From Epiperipatus broadwayi (lineage: Eukaryota > Onychophora > Udeonychophora > Euonychophora > Peripatidae), in contig JAQFVV010006311.1 in NCBI GenBank assembly GCA_028023455.1, forward strand, positions 2,402,147 through 2,466,146: a stretch of 64,000 nt of DNA, given 5' to 3'. The notes under the pieces were generated by a model that was not told the origin of the DNA, did no database searches, and saw only the letters and a program-made list of their open reading frames with translations. The position numbers were made by a program, and so were the translations under genes. Shown here piece after piece: positions 47,973-58,230 of the stretch; positions within the stretch are counted from its first letter, which is position 1; every line of letters starts with the position of its first letter.

Positions 47973-50900
47973 CTAAAAATTATATATATATAAATACATT
48001 AGTATATAAAATAAATAAACAATCATAGTTTATGTGATTAGAATTTAGGAAAATAATAAAACATAATTCTCAAAAATTATGGTACTGATTACAAATATCT
48101 AGACTTAAAATTAAAGTATATAAACTAAATGATGCTTTTTTGGCCTATTTATTTTTCTAAAGCATACATAAGTCATGTTAGGATTAATGTCCTCTACTTA
48201 TGCAATTTAGCACTGATGTTAATTTGTGCATTAATTTAAAATAACTTTACAATTCGTAGATCATATGAAAGCAGAAAAGTCTATTTCTTTGAAATATATC
48301 AATTATAATTTCAGTACCTGTCAGTAAAAGAAATAGTTTTCTAATTAACAATCTTATTTCATTAAAAATTTCTTATGTTCTACTAAAATTTGACAATTTT
48401 TTAAATGTTCTTTCAATAAGTCTATATCATTATTTTATTCATTAATATAACCAACATTGATGTGGTCTTTAACACTTATGATATTTTCTCAAAATTACAA
48501 AACTTCATCCCGTGTAATGAGTTTTGATTTTCTATAAGTAAGGTATCTTAAACATTTGATGATGATGCATTAATTTACAATGAAATTTTAGATATTACAT
48601 ACTGTCTGGCCGATTGAAGCATGATAAAAACTATTAATGTCTTTCTATCATATAATAAGCATGAAAAAATTGTGAACAAACATGTTCTTGGTTTCTATAA
48701 GTCTATCTTTAAAAAATAACTTGTTTTCTTCTTAATAAGTAGCATGCAACAATTCATTAAGAATCTGCCTTTAAATTTTATGATTTTTCTTCTCAAAACA
48801 GTGGTAAATTAATATTTTGTGATCTCAATTATGATTTCAAAGTTAATAGAATGAATAGGTTAGGTTATCTTTTAGGTATTAAAAAACTTTTCACTCATTC
48901 AAGTTTTGAACACATTCTAAAGCATATGAAGAATTCTAGGGTTGCAAAAAAAAAATAGAAAATGCATTGGGACAATAATATCTGATAAAGTACTTTCACT
49001 ATCAAAATCTTAAAAATTGCGTAATTGTACAATTTAATTTTATAATAAAAATGTCGGACTTATAACGTTTTTTTAATAAAAGGAAGCTAGGCAGATGGAT
49101 AATCATTCTGAACCATCAAGAAACTAAGAGTATTATCTTTTATAATCTTTTAAAATATATTACTTTAAAAAAAAAAAAAAAAAATAAAACATACACATAA
49201 CTTAACATATTTTTAGTTTTAATGGGCTCATTAAAGTTATAAAATGATTAAGAAATATTTTATCATTTGTTTAGAATTCTATTGCCAATTTACTTAATCT
49301 GCTGTTAGGCAGAGAATTTAATCTATAAATTAGCAATTAAAAAGTATTTTACATGATATGTATTTTTAGAATATTTTTTTACATTATGTAATAAATTCAT
49401 TTTTTATTTTATAGTTGCTATGTACAACATAATTATAAAGAGATTTTAAGGAATTAAAAAAATATTTATTAAAGCAAACCAAATATACAAAAATGAAAAA
49501 TACTATTTCAATTACTGGTAAAAAAATTACAAAGTGAGAACAATATTTTAGGACAATATAATTATATCTAATTATAAGAAATTATTTTTTGAAAGAAACA
49601 GTAGCTGCTTTTAATATCATTAAAGTTCCAGAACTTTGTGATAAAATAAAAAAATTTATTTTTTATTTTACTTTAGTAAAAATGACAAGAATTATAGTTT
49701 AATAATTTTTAAAATAAATAAATGCTATTTTATAGTTTTAAATCAGATAACAGTTTTTCTTAGTTTTATACATAAAAGAAACATGTTTTTCAAACATTTT
49801 TTTCACTATATATGAATATTTATATTACATATAGAAGAAAAAATGTAAATAACAGAATGATAAAATTAAGATTTAATGTAGGCATTATTATTATTTAAAT
49901 AATCATCCCTAAAGGATTTCATATTTCCCTTTTGTTAACATGGATCCTAATTATTGCACTTTCTATTATTTCACATCTCAAATGATTATTGCTTATAATT
50001 TGAATCAATTCAATTGTGTGCTAAAAATTCAAAGCATTGCAGTACTTGAACGTATTAAAATTGAGTTGATAAATTTGTAATCAATATATGCATCATTATG
50101 CACTTCGAACGAAGTCGTATATGGCATCTGATCCATTCATTATCAAATGCTGATTACACACGGCTGCTAGGAGTCTATTCTCGTTTGTAGTCGTGGCATA
50201 TATGCGAAAAATATATTTTATGTGTAGCAATTTAATCTTACATGTAGTATCAGTTATCATTACTTTTTTTATTCCGTGGTAGTCACTTCAAAATGTATTG
50301 CAGTCCATCAATGGACCAAAATCAATGTTTTGCCCACCACTGTTATAAAGCAAAAAATGTAATTTTATTAGTTTATCCACTATTAAAACATCAATCAAAC
50401 AAAAGCCATGAGATGGATTTTGTCTCAATATATAAAAAAGTGAATAAAATATTCTAAATATATTATACTATTCAGAATTGAAAAACAATAGTTTAGTGAA
50501 GAAAAAATACCATTCATTAGAAGAAAACTCATTTTACATTTTTATCATATTCATTAAACATACAAACAATAATTTATCTTAGCGATGCAAAATGGAGAGT
50601 AGTTTTATCATTCATTATCAGAAATATAATTTTACTTATTTATTGATATTATCCAAACTTGAATACTTCAGCTTAGCAATAACATAAAAATAAGAGAAAA
50701 GCAGATATTTTTTTAAAATTCATTTTAAATAACTTTACATCTTTATCATACCTATCAAATTTTAATAATAAAACAATAGAATGGGTTGTAACTCGGAAGA
50801 TATGTGGCATTCAAGCATTATAGAAGTCAATTAAACAATAATTCAAGAAAAAGGAAGGGGTACCTATCCTACTTTAGCAACAAATTAATTTTATTTTATC

Positions 50901-51764
50901 TTATCATTCAAATTTGAGTAATAATGATATTTAACAAAAGGAAAAAAAAGATATTTTTATTATAATCATTATTTTATGTACTATTAAATATATGTTTTAA
51001 ATAACAAGCTTTGTAAAAATATTTTCAATATTTATAAATATGTAAAGGATTTTAATGCACCATAGCAAAAATAGTTTAGAATTTTTTCCAACTTGAAAAT
51101 AAACTGGGTTATGCAAAAAATGGAGGAAGAAATTATTTATGTAACTTAGTAAATGCTTATAATAAATTCTTCTAGATAAGACACTTTAAACTTTTTTTTA
51201 AATTTCATTGCCTTGACTCAAATGAAAATTTATTGGTGAATTAATGCTTTTTTATCCAATTAACTATGTAACTATTTTTAGAAAATATTTGTTTTCTTAC
51301 CGATTTTGTTCAAATTCACTTTATTTGTATTTTTAAATGATTTACAAGTTTTAACTTAAAATCACTAGAGTATTTCTAAAAATTAAAAAATCAAGTGTGG
51401 ATAGTTTCTTTTTTTAACATTATGTAAATTGAAGTTGCTTCGAAAATTGCATAGTCAACAACATGCATTAAAAAATAAACAAGGATTTGTGATAGTGAAT
51501 AATTATTAGCTTTTGTCCTCTAGTTTTGTTTTACTTATACTTTTTATCCCATTAATCGATAATTACTTTCTATATCAAATCCATTAAACATGGGCCTCAA
51601 ACAAAGTATTTTCTAATAGTCATATACAATATAAATATGCTATTCTATCATTTGAATTCATCCATATCCATTTCATTTTTGACTCAAAAAAAAAATGACA
51701 GTAATGTATAATTTTTCATCTTTCATCAAATTCTGCAAGTCTGCCTTTTCTCAGTTCTATTTTC
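47973..51764. other. FZR1 intron: AT-rich, nothing recognised
   Basis: This is the first part of the 9.8 kb intron. No family-level similarity was seen. A slightly GC-richer patch at about 50100-50340 could be an old repeat, but I could not identify ends or coding. Confidence 0.45.
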
Positions 51765-53076
51765 GGTACTTATAACCTAATCAGGCTTGGCCACTTGATG
51801 GCGTTCTGGCTCACCAAAACACTTAACAAATGCCGTTTACAAGGCCTGACTTACGGCTATAGAAAACATCTAATATTTGTCTTAGCCATTAGAAGGCCGT
51901 TGATGATGACATAATGCAGAAATAATACGGCCTATTTCTGCTTCGCGACAGTTACTGTGAATCCACACATTTATCTTTCGTCTACAGTTTGATATATATG
52001 TGTGTGTAGTTTGATTAGTCAAATTTTTACAATATACGTTACACAATCTTTGTATTTGTAATGAATTTAAGAAACCTGACTTTATAGTAATTTTCCAAAT
52101 TGCCACACCCTTATTTAGAGGTGTAATGTGTAAAAGCTTGCCGAGGGTACATCAACAGAATTCGGCCGAGTTAGCGTGCGAAATCTCGTTTTCACGTGAA
52201 ATACCACGTAGTTCATAAAATAGCTGCGATCGCGTAACTTTTTCCGCAGTTGCCGAAAACAGAAGCCGAGTATTTCTGCTGTCCAATAAAAATATACACG
52301 ATTTTTTGTAAATTTCATAGAAAGCACATATTATAAACATGTTTAATAAGTAAATAAGACATTTATATGTGTTTGTTGTTGTTTAAAAAAGTTCGAGTTT
52401 CTTTCTTTTGTCCGACTATGGTTACGATTTTAATATCTTTTATTTTAGCATTACAAACAACAGAACACTAAACCTAAAACTAAACCTAACCCTACACAGT
52501 TGTTTTGTTATGTAGAAAGCAATCATTAAGCGAAAGACATCGCTAAATAGACATCGCAGAGTAGCAGCTTTGTCCAAAAACAGCGATTTAAAAATAAAAA
52601 AAAAAGGTTGTAGTTTACCAATAATTAAGCGAAAACTAAACCTAATCCTACACAGTTGTTTTGTTATGTAGAAAGCAATAATTAAGCGAAAGACATCGCT
52701 AAATAGACATCGCAGAGTAGCAGCTTTGTCCAAAAACAGCGATTTAAAAATAAAAAAAAAAGGTTGTAGTTTACCAATAATTAAGCGAAAGACATCGCTA
52801 AATAGACACCGCAGAGTAGCAGCTTTGTCCAAAAACAGCGATTTAAAAATAAAAAAAAAGGTTGTCGTTTACTAAATACAAAATTAAAATTAAACAACTT
52901 TTTTAATAAAAAGGCATGAAAAAAAAAGTTATAGCAATCAATAAATTAATAACCAAAAAAAAAAAAACAGCGCGATTCGATTTAAAAATATAACGCGGCC
53001 CCGAACATTGTATTGTATTGTTTTTGACTTCCAACAACGCCATCAAGTGGCCAAGCCCGATTACGTTATAATTACC
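51765..53076. mobile_element. Non-autonomous TIR DNA transposon, hAT-like, 1312 bp
   Basis: Terminal inverted repeats of 41 bp (51765-51805 and 53036-53076) match at 38 positions. They start GGTA(C/A)TTATAAC and contain GGCTTGGCCACTTGATGG. The element is flanked by the perfect 8 bp direct repeat CTATTTTC (51757-51764 and 53077-53084). Eight-base target duplications are typical of hAT (also P and Merlin-like) elements. No transposase is encoded. Inside is a GC-richer 5' third and a tandem-repeat region. It sits in an FZR1 intron. The intact TIRs and target duplication point to a fairly recent insertion. Confidence 0.88.
52475..52862. repeat. Nested tandem repeats inside the TIR element
   Basis: A unit starting 'actaaacctaaNcctacac' repeats with a period of 156 bp (52479 and 52635). 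A shorter block 'attaagcgaaagacatcgct' occurs three times, the last spacing being about 101 bp, each time followed by 'gcagagtagcagctttgtcc' and an A-rich run. The minus-strand 130-codon frame here is a by-product of the repeat. The start of each long unit contains CCTAA words like the arthropod telomere repeat, probably by chance. Confidence 0.75.
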
Positions 53077-53084
53077 CTATTTTC

Positions 53085-53769
53085 ATATCCAAATTTATCC
53101 ACAACACTTTCAACTTTCAAACATTTTCCAACTTAATATTAAAGCCTTCCATGACAATTTTAAAATGTCATTTATTCTCTTCAAAATATTTTCTACATAT
53201 ATGTAAAAATCTGTTAGTCTTTAGAAGGATAACTTATTGAAGTATAAACCTAAAAATTTTTAGCATTTGATATTTTCCATTATAATCTTCCTAATATATT
53301 CTACTGATTTTTTATTATAATGAACGACATCCATTTGTGTTTCCATTACTTTTGTCTTTATAGTAAAATATATATACACTTTTCAAATCAATTATCTCTT
53401 TTATTTTTCCTTTTTAACTTCACAAAGTCTGACAATGTCCTAATTAATATTAGACAAGATTTTCTTCTAATTCATATAATCTTAAATAGGCAATAAAATT
53501 TGTTGCCTTTAATTACTTTGATTGATGATTTAACAGCCTCCAAGGCAAAATTCATTTTTGTTTGGCATAGGTGAAAATTTAAAAATGAGCATTTGCACCT
53601 GTATATTCATATATCCTCAAGAAAATCCCAACCAATGTATTATAAGAACTATCAGAGAAAAGACTATTTTATTGATATTAATTAAATTCAGGTCGAAATT
53701 AGTATATTCACTATGTTGAATGATGTATGTTGATAAGGAACTCATTTTTCATTTATCATTAGAAAAACA
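53085..53769. other. FZR1 intron: AT-rich, nothing recognised
   Basis: No coding or RNA feature was recognised between the TIR element and the family A array. Confidence 0.5.
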
Positions 53770-53953
53770 ACTACATACTAATAATAGTAATAATAACAAG
53801 TCAGATGTCACATGACTTATATATAGCTTGCACTTACAAATATGTAAAATTAAGAGCGTGCTAATAGCTCTAAACAAGCTTTTTTTTTTTTATTTATGAT
53901 AAATGCTACTACAAGAGAAGACATTCAAATCATTTTATCTTGGATTGTCTCCA

Positions 53954-53994
53954 TCCCCAGACCGGTTTCGACCTATGGGTCTCTTCAGTGAGGA
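53954..53994 (-). ncRNA. Hammerhead ribozyme, family A copy 1
   Basis: A 41 nt type I fold on the minus strand. Stem I is TCCTCA/TGGGGA (6 pairs, one G-U), core box CTGAAGA (fits CUGANGA), stem II GACC/GGTC with loop CATA. It is followed by GAAA, stem III ACCGGT (self-complementary, too short to close alone), and cleavage triplet GUC, cutting between the bases opposite 53960 and 53959. All invariant core bases are present. Like newt and retrozyme hammerheads with very short stem III, it should work best as a dimer. Confidence 0.85.
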
Positions 53995-54373
53995 GTTGGG
54001 ACATTAGATTTAAAAAACCAACTCAAGCAAAGCATTTATCTAAAAGTTAATTGTTAGAAGAAGATCTGAAACTTTTAGACATCTACATGTCTTTAAGTTA
54101 GCTCTCCAACTGAAAAAATCATATGGGCCTGAACTTAATTCAGATACTCCATATATTAGTAGGCTTAGCCATTAAATTTAGCCAAAGCCACAACAGCAAA
54201 ATAATAATAGTAATAATAACAAGTCAGATGTCACATGACATACATAGCTTGCACTTACAAATATGTAAAATTAAGAGCGTGCTAATAGCTCTAAACAAGT
54301 TTTTTTTTTTTATTTATGATAAATGCTACTACAAGAGAAGACATTCAAATCATTTTATCTTGGATTGTCCCCA

Positions 54374-54414
54374 TCCCCAGACCAGTTTCGACCTATGGGT
54401 CTCTTCAGTGAGGA
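54374..54414 (-). ncRNA. Hammerhead ribozyme, family A copy 2
   Basis: The same fold exactly 420 bp further on. One difference: stem III reads ACTGGT, so the dimer interface loses its perfect palindrome (a G-U or mismatch pair in the middle) while the core and GUC remain intact. Confidence 0.82.
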
Positions 54415-54794
54415 GTTGGGACATTAGATTTAAAAAACCAACTCAAGCAAAGCATTTATCTAAAAGTTAATTGTTAGAAGAAGATCTGAAATTTTTAGAC
54501 ATCTACATGTCTTTAAAGTCAGCTCTCCAACTGAAAAAATCATATAGGCCTGAACTTAATTCAGATACTCCATATATTAGTAGGCTTAGCCATTAAATTT
54601 AGCCAAAGCCACAACAGCAAAATAATAATAGTAATAATAACAAGTCAGATGTCACATGACTTATATATAGCTTGCACTTACAAATATGTAAAATTAAGAG
54701 CGTGCTAATAGCTCTAAACAAGCTTTTTTTTTATTTATGATAAATGCTACTACAAGAGAAGACATTCAAATCATTTTATCTTGGATTGTCCCCA

Positions 54795-54835
54795 TCCCCA
54801 GACCGGTTTCGACCTATGGGTCTCTTCAGTGAGGA
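54795..54835 (-). ncRNA. Hammerhead ribozyme, family A copy 3
   Basis: Identical to copy 1 in all core, stem I, II and III positions. It lies 421 bp from copy 2 and about 22 bp left of the inversion joint, so its upstream flank is shorter than in the other units. Confidence 0.84.
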
Positions 54836-55216
54836 GTGGGGACATTAGATTTAAAATGATTTGAATGTCTTCTCTTGTAGTAGCATTTATCATAAATAAA
54901 AAAAAAAGCTTGTTTAGAGCTATTAGCACGCTCTTAATTTTACATATTTGTAAGTGCAAGCTATATATAAGTCATGTGACATCTGACTTGTTATTATTAC
55001 TATTATTATTTTGCTGTTGTGGCTTTGGCTAATTTTAATGGCTAAGCCTACTAATATATGGAGTATCTGAATTAAGTTCAGGCCCATATGATTTTTTCAG
55101 TTGGAGAGCTGACTTTAAAGACATGTAGATGTCTAAAAGTTTCAGATCTTCTTCTAACAATTAACTTTTAGATAAATGCTTTGCTTGAGTTGGTTTTTTA
55201 AATCTAATGTCCCAAC

Positions 55217-55257
55217 TCCTCACTGAAGAGACCCATAGGTCGAAACCGGTCTGGGGA
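55217..55257 (+). ncRNA. Hammerhead ribozyme, family A copy 4
   Basis: Plus orientation. TCCTCA (55217-55222), CTGAAGA (55223-55229), stem II (55230-55241), GAAACCGGTC (55242-55251), TGGGGA (55252-55257). Predicted cleavage is between 55251 and 55252. The sequence is identical to copy 1. Confidence 0.84.
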
Positions 55258-55378
55258 TGGGGACAATCCAAGATAAAATGATTTGAATGTCTTCTCTAAA
55301 GTTTCAGATCTTCTTCTAACAATTAACTTTTAGATAAATGCTTTGCTTGAGTTGGTTTTTTAAATCTAATGTCCCAAC

Positions 55379-55419
55379 TCCTCACTGAAGAGACCCATAG
55401 GTCGAAACCGGTCTGGGGA
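55379..55419 (+). ncRNA. Hammerhead ribozyme, family A copy 5
   Basis: Plus orientation, identical to copy 4 and 162 bp downstream of it. Predicted cleavage is between 55413 and 55414. Copies 4 and 5 on one transcript would release a 162 nt RNA instead of the usual 420 nt monomer. Confidence 0.84.
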
Positions 55420-55705
55420 TGGGGACAATCCAAGATAAAATGATTTGAATGTCTTCTCTTGTAGTAGCATTTATCATAAATAAAAAAAAAAAAAGCTTGT
55501 TTAGAGCTATTAGCACGGTCTTAATTTTACATACTAATAATAACTGTAATAAACCACTAAACATCACATGATCACCATTTCTTATGGTTGCTCATAACAG
55601 GCAAAACTCTCTATACAGTAGTGCCACTCAGTGCAAACCAGAGTAATCAATGGATGCCAGAAGGTTTGTGCATAAAATCCCTATCTAATGCCTACTCATC
55701 CAATA

Positions 55706-55737
55706 TCCCCAGATTAGTTTCTAGCTTGTAGTGAGGA
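55706..55737 (-). ncRNA. Hammerhead remnant, family C copy 1 (core deleted)
   Basis: Stem I (TCCTCA/TGGGGA) and GAAAC remain, but 11 bases covering most of the CUGANGA box and half of stem II are missing compared with the copy at 56152. It is inactive. Confidence 0.6.
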
Positions 55738-56151
55738 GCTTTGGATCTGAGAGCACTGCATCTAGACCTTAGGATCTAATGCAATCTTCTAGCAGCCACC
55801 TTTTATCTCTACTCAACTACAAAACTATGAGTTTAAAATTGAAAACACAATAATATTTTCAATCCAAGCACAGTAGCTTATATAATCATATAGGTCTGAA
55901 CTCAGTTTAGTACCCATACATTTTGGTGTCTTTGGTTCTTTAATAACCATAGCCACCACTATCCTATAAGGCAGGATTGGTATTAAACCACTAAACATCA
56001 CATGATCACCATTTCTTATGCTTGCTCATAACTGTTATTAAAACAGGCAAAACTCTCCATACAATAGTGTCACTCAGTGCAAGCCAGACTAATCAATGGA
56101 TACCAGAAGGCTTGTGCATAAATTCCCTATCTAGTGCCTTCTCATCCAATA

Positions 56152-56193
56152 TCCCCAGTTTAATTTCTAGCTTGTGGCTTTCGTCAATGAGAA
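56152..56193 (-). ncRNA. Hammerhead remnant, family C copy 2
   Basis: The core reads TTGACGA (C3 to U), followed by stem II AGC/GCT, then GAAAT and AAAC in place of the GUC triplet. The fold is recognisable but the cleavage site is lost. Confidence 0.55.
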
Positions 56194-56376
56194 GCTATGG
56201 ATCTGAGAGCACTGCATCTAGACCTTAGGATTTAGAGCTATTGAGCTTGGATTGAAAATATTATTGTGTTTTCAATTTTAAAATCATAGTTTTGTAGTTA
56301 AGTAGAGATAAAAGGTGGCTGCAAGAGGGTTGCATTAGATCCTAATGTTTAGGTGTAGTGCTCACAGATCCAAAGC

Positions 56377-56418
56377 TCTTCACTAACTAAAGCCACAAGC
56401 TAGAAACTAATCTGGGGA
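56377..56418 (+). ncRNA. Hammerhead remnant, family C copy 3
   Basis: Stem I TCTTCA/TGGGGA is present with G-U pairs, and GAAAC is intact. The core box is CTAACTA (G5 and G8 lost) and the triplet is AUC. It is probably inactive. Confidence 0.55.
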
Positions 56419-56831
56419 TATTGGATGAATAGGCACTAGATAGGGATTTTATGCACAAGCCTTCTGGCATCCATTGATTACTCTGGCTTGCACTGGGTGG
56501 CACTATCGTATGGAGAGTTTCACCTGTTTTAATAACAGTTATGAACAAGCATAAGAAATGGTGATCATGTGATGTTTAATGGTTTAATACCAATCCTGCT
56601 TAATAGGATAATGGTGCCTATGGTTATTCAAGAACCAAAGACACAAAATGTATGGGTACTGAACTGAGTTCAGACCTATATGACTATATAAGCTACTGAG
56701 TTTGGATTGAAAATATTATTGTGTTTTTAATTTTAAACTTATAGTTTTGTAGTTAAGTAGAGATAAAATGTGGCTGCTAGAGGGTTGCATTAGATCCTAA
56801 GGTCTAGGTGCAGTGCTCTCGGATCCAAAGC

Positions 56832-56873
56832 TCCTCACTGACGAAAGCCAAAAGCTAGAAACAAGTCTGGGGA
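56832..56873 (+). ncRNA. Hammerhead ribozyme, family C copy 4 (best copy)
   Basis: Stem I TCCTCA/TGGGGA (56832-56837, 56868-56873), a perfect core box CTGACGA (56838-56844), stem II AGC/GCT with a flanking A-A mismatch and loop CAAAA, GAAAC (56858-56862), and the GUC triplet ending at 56867. Stem III is only AC/GU. Core and cleavage site are intact; the mismatch at the base of stem II may reduce activity. Confidence 0.65.
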
Positions 56874-57005
56874 TATTGGATAAATAGGCATTAGATGGGG
56901 ATTTTATGCAAAAGCCTTCTGGCATCCATTGATTACTCTGGCTTGCACTGAATAGCACTACTGCATGGAGAGTTTTGTCTGTTTTAATAACTGTAATGAC
57001 AAAAA

Positions 57006-57735
57006 TGTATAAAGTGAACATTAGAAAATTGTTCTTGCTCTATCATTTTAGTTAATAAATATTTTTTTTTTATAATTTTGCTTTTGTGTATACATTTTCT
57101 TTCATTTAAAATCTTATCAATCAATTCCTCATCATCATCTCTTCTTTATGTACAAGGAGTTTCCATATATGTATATAAAGATAGATAAATTTCAACTAAT
57201 AACCAAATAAAACTGTCAACTGAAATCATGTCAACTACTACTAATTTTTTCTGATCTATTTTTAAAATAAATGTAGAACTATATTTAGTTTAATGATCTA
57301 GATATTATCAGAATCTTAACTCACATATATACATTATGTGTTAAAACTGGAAAATCATAACCTCCTAAATATTTTTAACAAGTTACCAAATCTCCTCTAA
57401 TCAATAAATATATTTCTTTATATAAAAGATTTGTAAACTTATGAAAAATATTATTGAAGTTCTGATCTTTTAGATTTAAATATATAAACCATGTATGTCT
57501 GAGAATACTCTCTTATAATATTTAAACTACACTAAGAGGTTCTACATTTAATTTAAAGACAGAAGAAAAAATACTATTATTAGATAGCTTTATTTCAGTT
57601 TGCATTATAGCTGAAGTTTAAGCTAAGGAAATACATAAAAGTTCCTTTTATATTTTCAATGTTTATATGAAAAAATCTACATACTTTTATTTACGGACCT
57701 ATATTTAAAATAAAAAATGAAAATAATGCAATTAC
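57006..57735. other. FZR1 intron, 5' part: AT-rich
   Basis: No feature recognised between the family C array and the FZR1 exon, whose donor (TTG/gtaatt) is at 57734-57735. Confidence 0.5.
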
Positions 57736-58032
57736 CAATTCACTCGCATGTTTAGACCATGCTAAATTACAAACTTGAGATCCCGTGTCAACACATTGCA
57801 TTGGTTGTCCAGTTAATGTGTTCCAAAATCTTATACAACGATCCGCTGTTCCCCCACCACTAGCTAATAGGCCATGATGATGAGGAGACCATGCAATTGC
57901 TTTAACAGCTGCTAAGTGCTCAGTATACATCTGGACAGGACTTAAATTTGAGGTATTCCAAACAAACAATTTGTTGTCATTGCCACCAGATGCTAAGTGC
58001 TGATGATCAGGAGACCATTTTAAACCACAAAC
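57736..58032 (-). CDS. FZR1: FZR1 exon: central WD40 blades
   Basis: 99 codons, phase 0 on both sides (acceptor ...aattcttag). Minus-strand product: VCGLKWSPDHQHLASGGNDN, then KLFVWNTSNLSPVQMYTEHL, then AAVKAIAWSPHHHGLLASGG and onward to LAWSKHASEL. It is near-identical to human FZR1 across several propeller blades, including the GGNDN, AIAWSP and GTADRCIRFWN signatures. Fizzy-related/Cdh1 is a WD40 activator of the anaphase-promoting complex that recognises D-box and KEN-box substrates in late mitosis and G1. Confidence 0.98.
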
Positions 58033-58108
58033 CTAAGAATTAAAAAAAAAATATGTATACAAAATAATTATTGAACAATTCTTATAAAAATATTATAAAA
58101 ATTATTAC

Positions 58109-58230
58109 CTCTTGCCTATGTCCTTGCAGTTTTCTTTCTTGTGCTACAGAAGGTGTTCGTACATCCCTTTGAAGAATTAATCTATCTCGGCTACCTGATG
58201 ACAAAATATCACCATTCCAAGCTAAGGCTC
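58109..58230 (-). CDS. FZR1: FZR1 exon: WD40 blade
   Basis: 122 nt, minus strand. The first two bases complete a Gly codon from the upstream exon; then ALAWNGDILSSGSRDRLILQ and RDVRTPSVAQERKLQGHRQE. It matches human ALAWNAEQLSSGSRDRMILQ...LQGHRQE. Only 76 bp of intron separates it from the next exon. Everything upstream (N-terminal C-box, KEN-like region, first blades) must lie beyond an intron of at least 5.8 kb, to the right of the window. Confidence 0.97.

Larger units (their letters stand above)
53770..55540. repeat. Family A hammerhead repeat array (retrozyme-like), inverted
   Basis: Three minus-oriented units with periods of 420 and 421 bp (ribozymes at 53954, 54374, 54795) are followed, after an inversion joint near 54857, by plus-oriented units (ribozymes at 55217 and 55379). 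The second plus unit is shortened to 162 bp by an internal deletion of about 258 bp. The units are over 95% identical by eye. Each unit contains one ribozyme, a poly-A run, and the palindromic block 'ctgaacttaattcag'. Non-coding tandem units of this size with one type I hammerhead each are the hallmark of retrozymes and similar circular-RNA-making repeats. No reverse transcriptase is encoded. Confidence 0.88.
55545..57005. repeat. Family C hammerhead repeat array, inverted
   Basis: Two minus-oriented units (ribozyme regions at 55706 and 56152, spacing 446 bp) are followed from about 56230 by two plus-oriented units (56377 and 56832, spacing 455 bp). Blocks such as 'aacatcacatgatcaccat', 'catccattgattactctgg' and 'gttttgtagttNagtagag' recur in both orientations. 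The unit contains 'ctgaactgagttcag', as in families A and B. The copies are more diverged from each other than in array A, and the ribozymes are damaged to different degrees. Confidence 0.85.

Noticed and set aside
52466-52495. CCTAA words suggesting an interstitial telomere repeat.
   Set aside because: Only two or three imperfect words, and they are part of the internal repeat unit of the TIR element.
52440-52832. 130-codon minus-strand frame with internal repeats.
   Set aside because: It is produced by the tandem repeats inside the TIR element. The repeated peptide reflects the DNA repeat and there is no known domain.
54123-54470. 115-codon plus-strand frame, and related frames at 54771 and 55382.
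   Set aside because: They lie within the non-coding ribozyme units, in different frames in different copies, with no family similarity.
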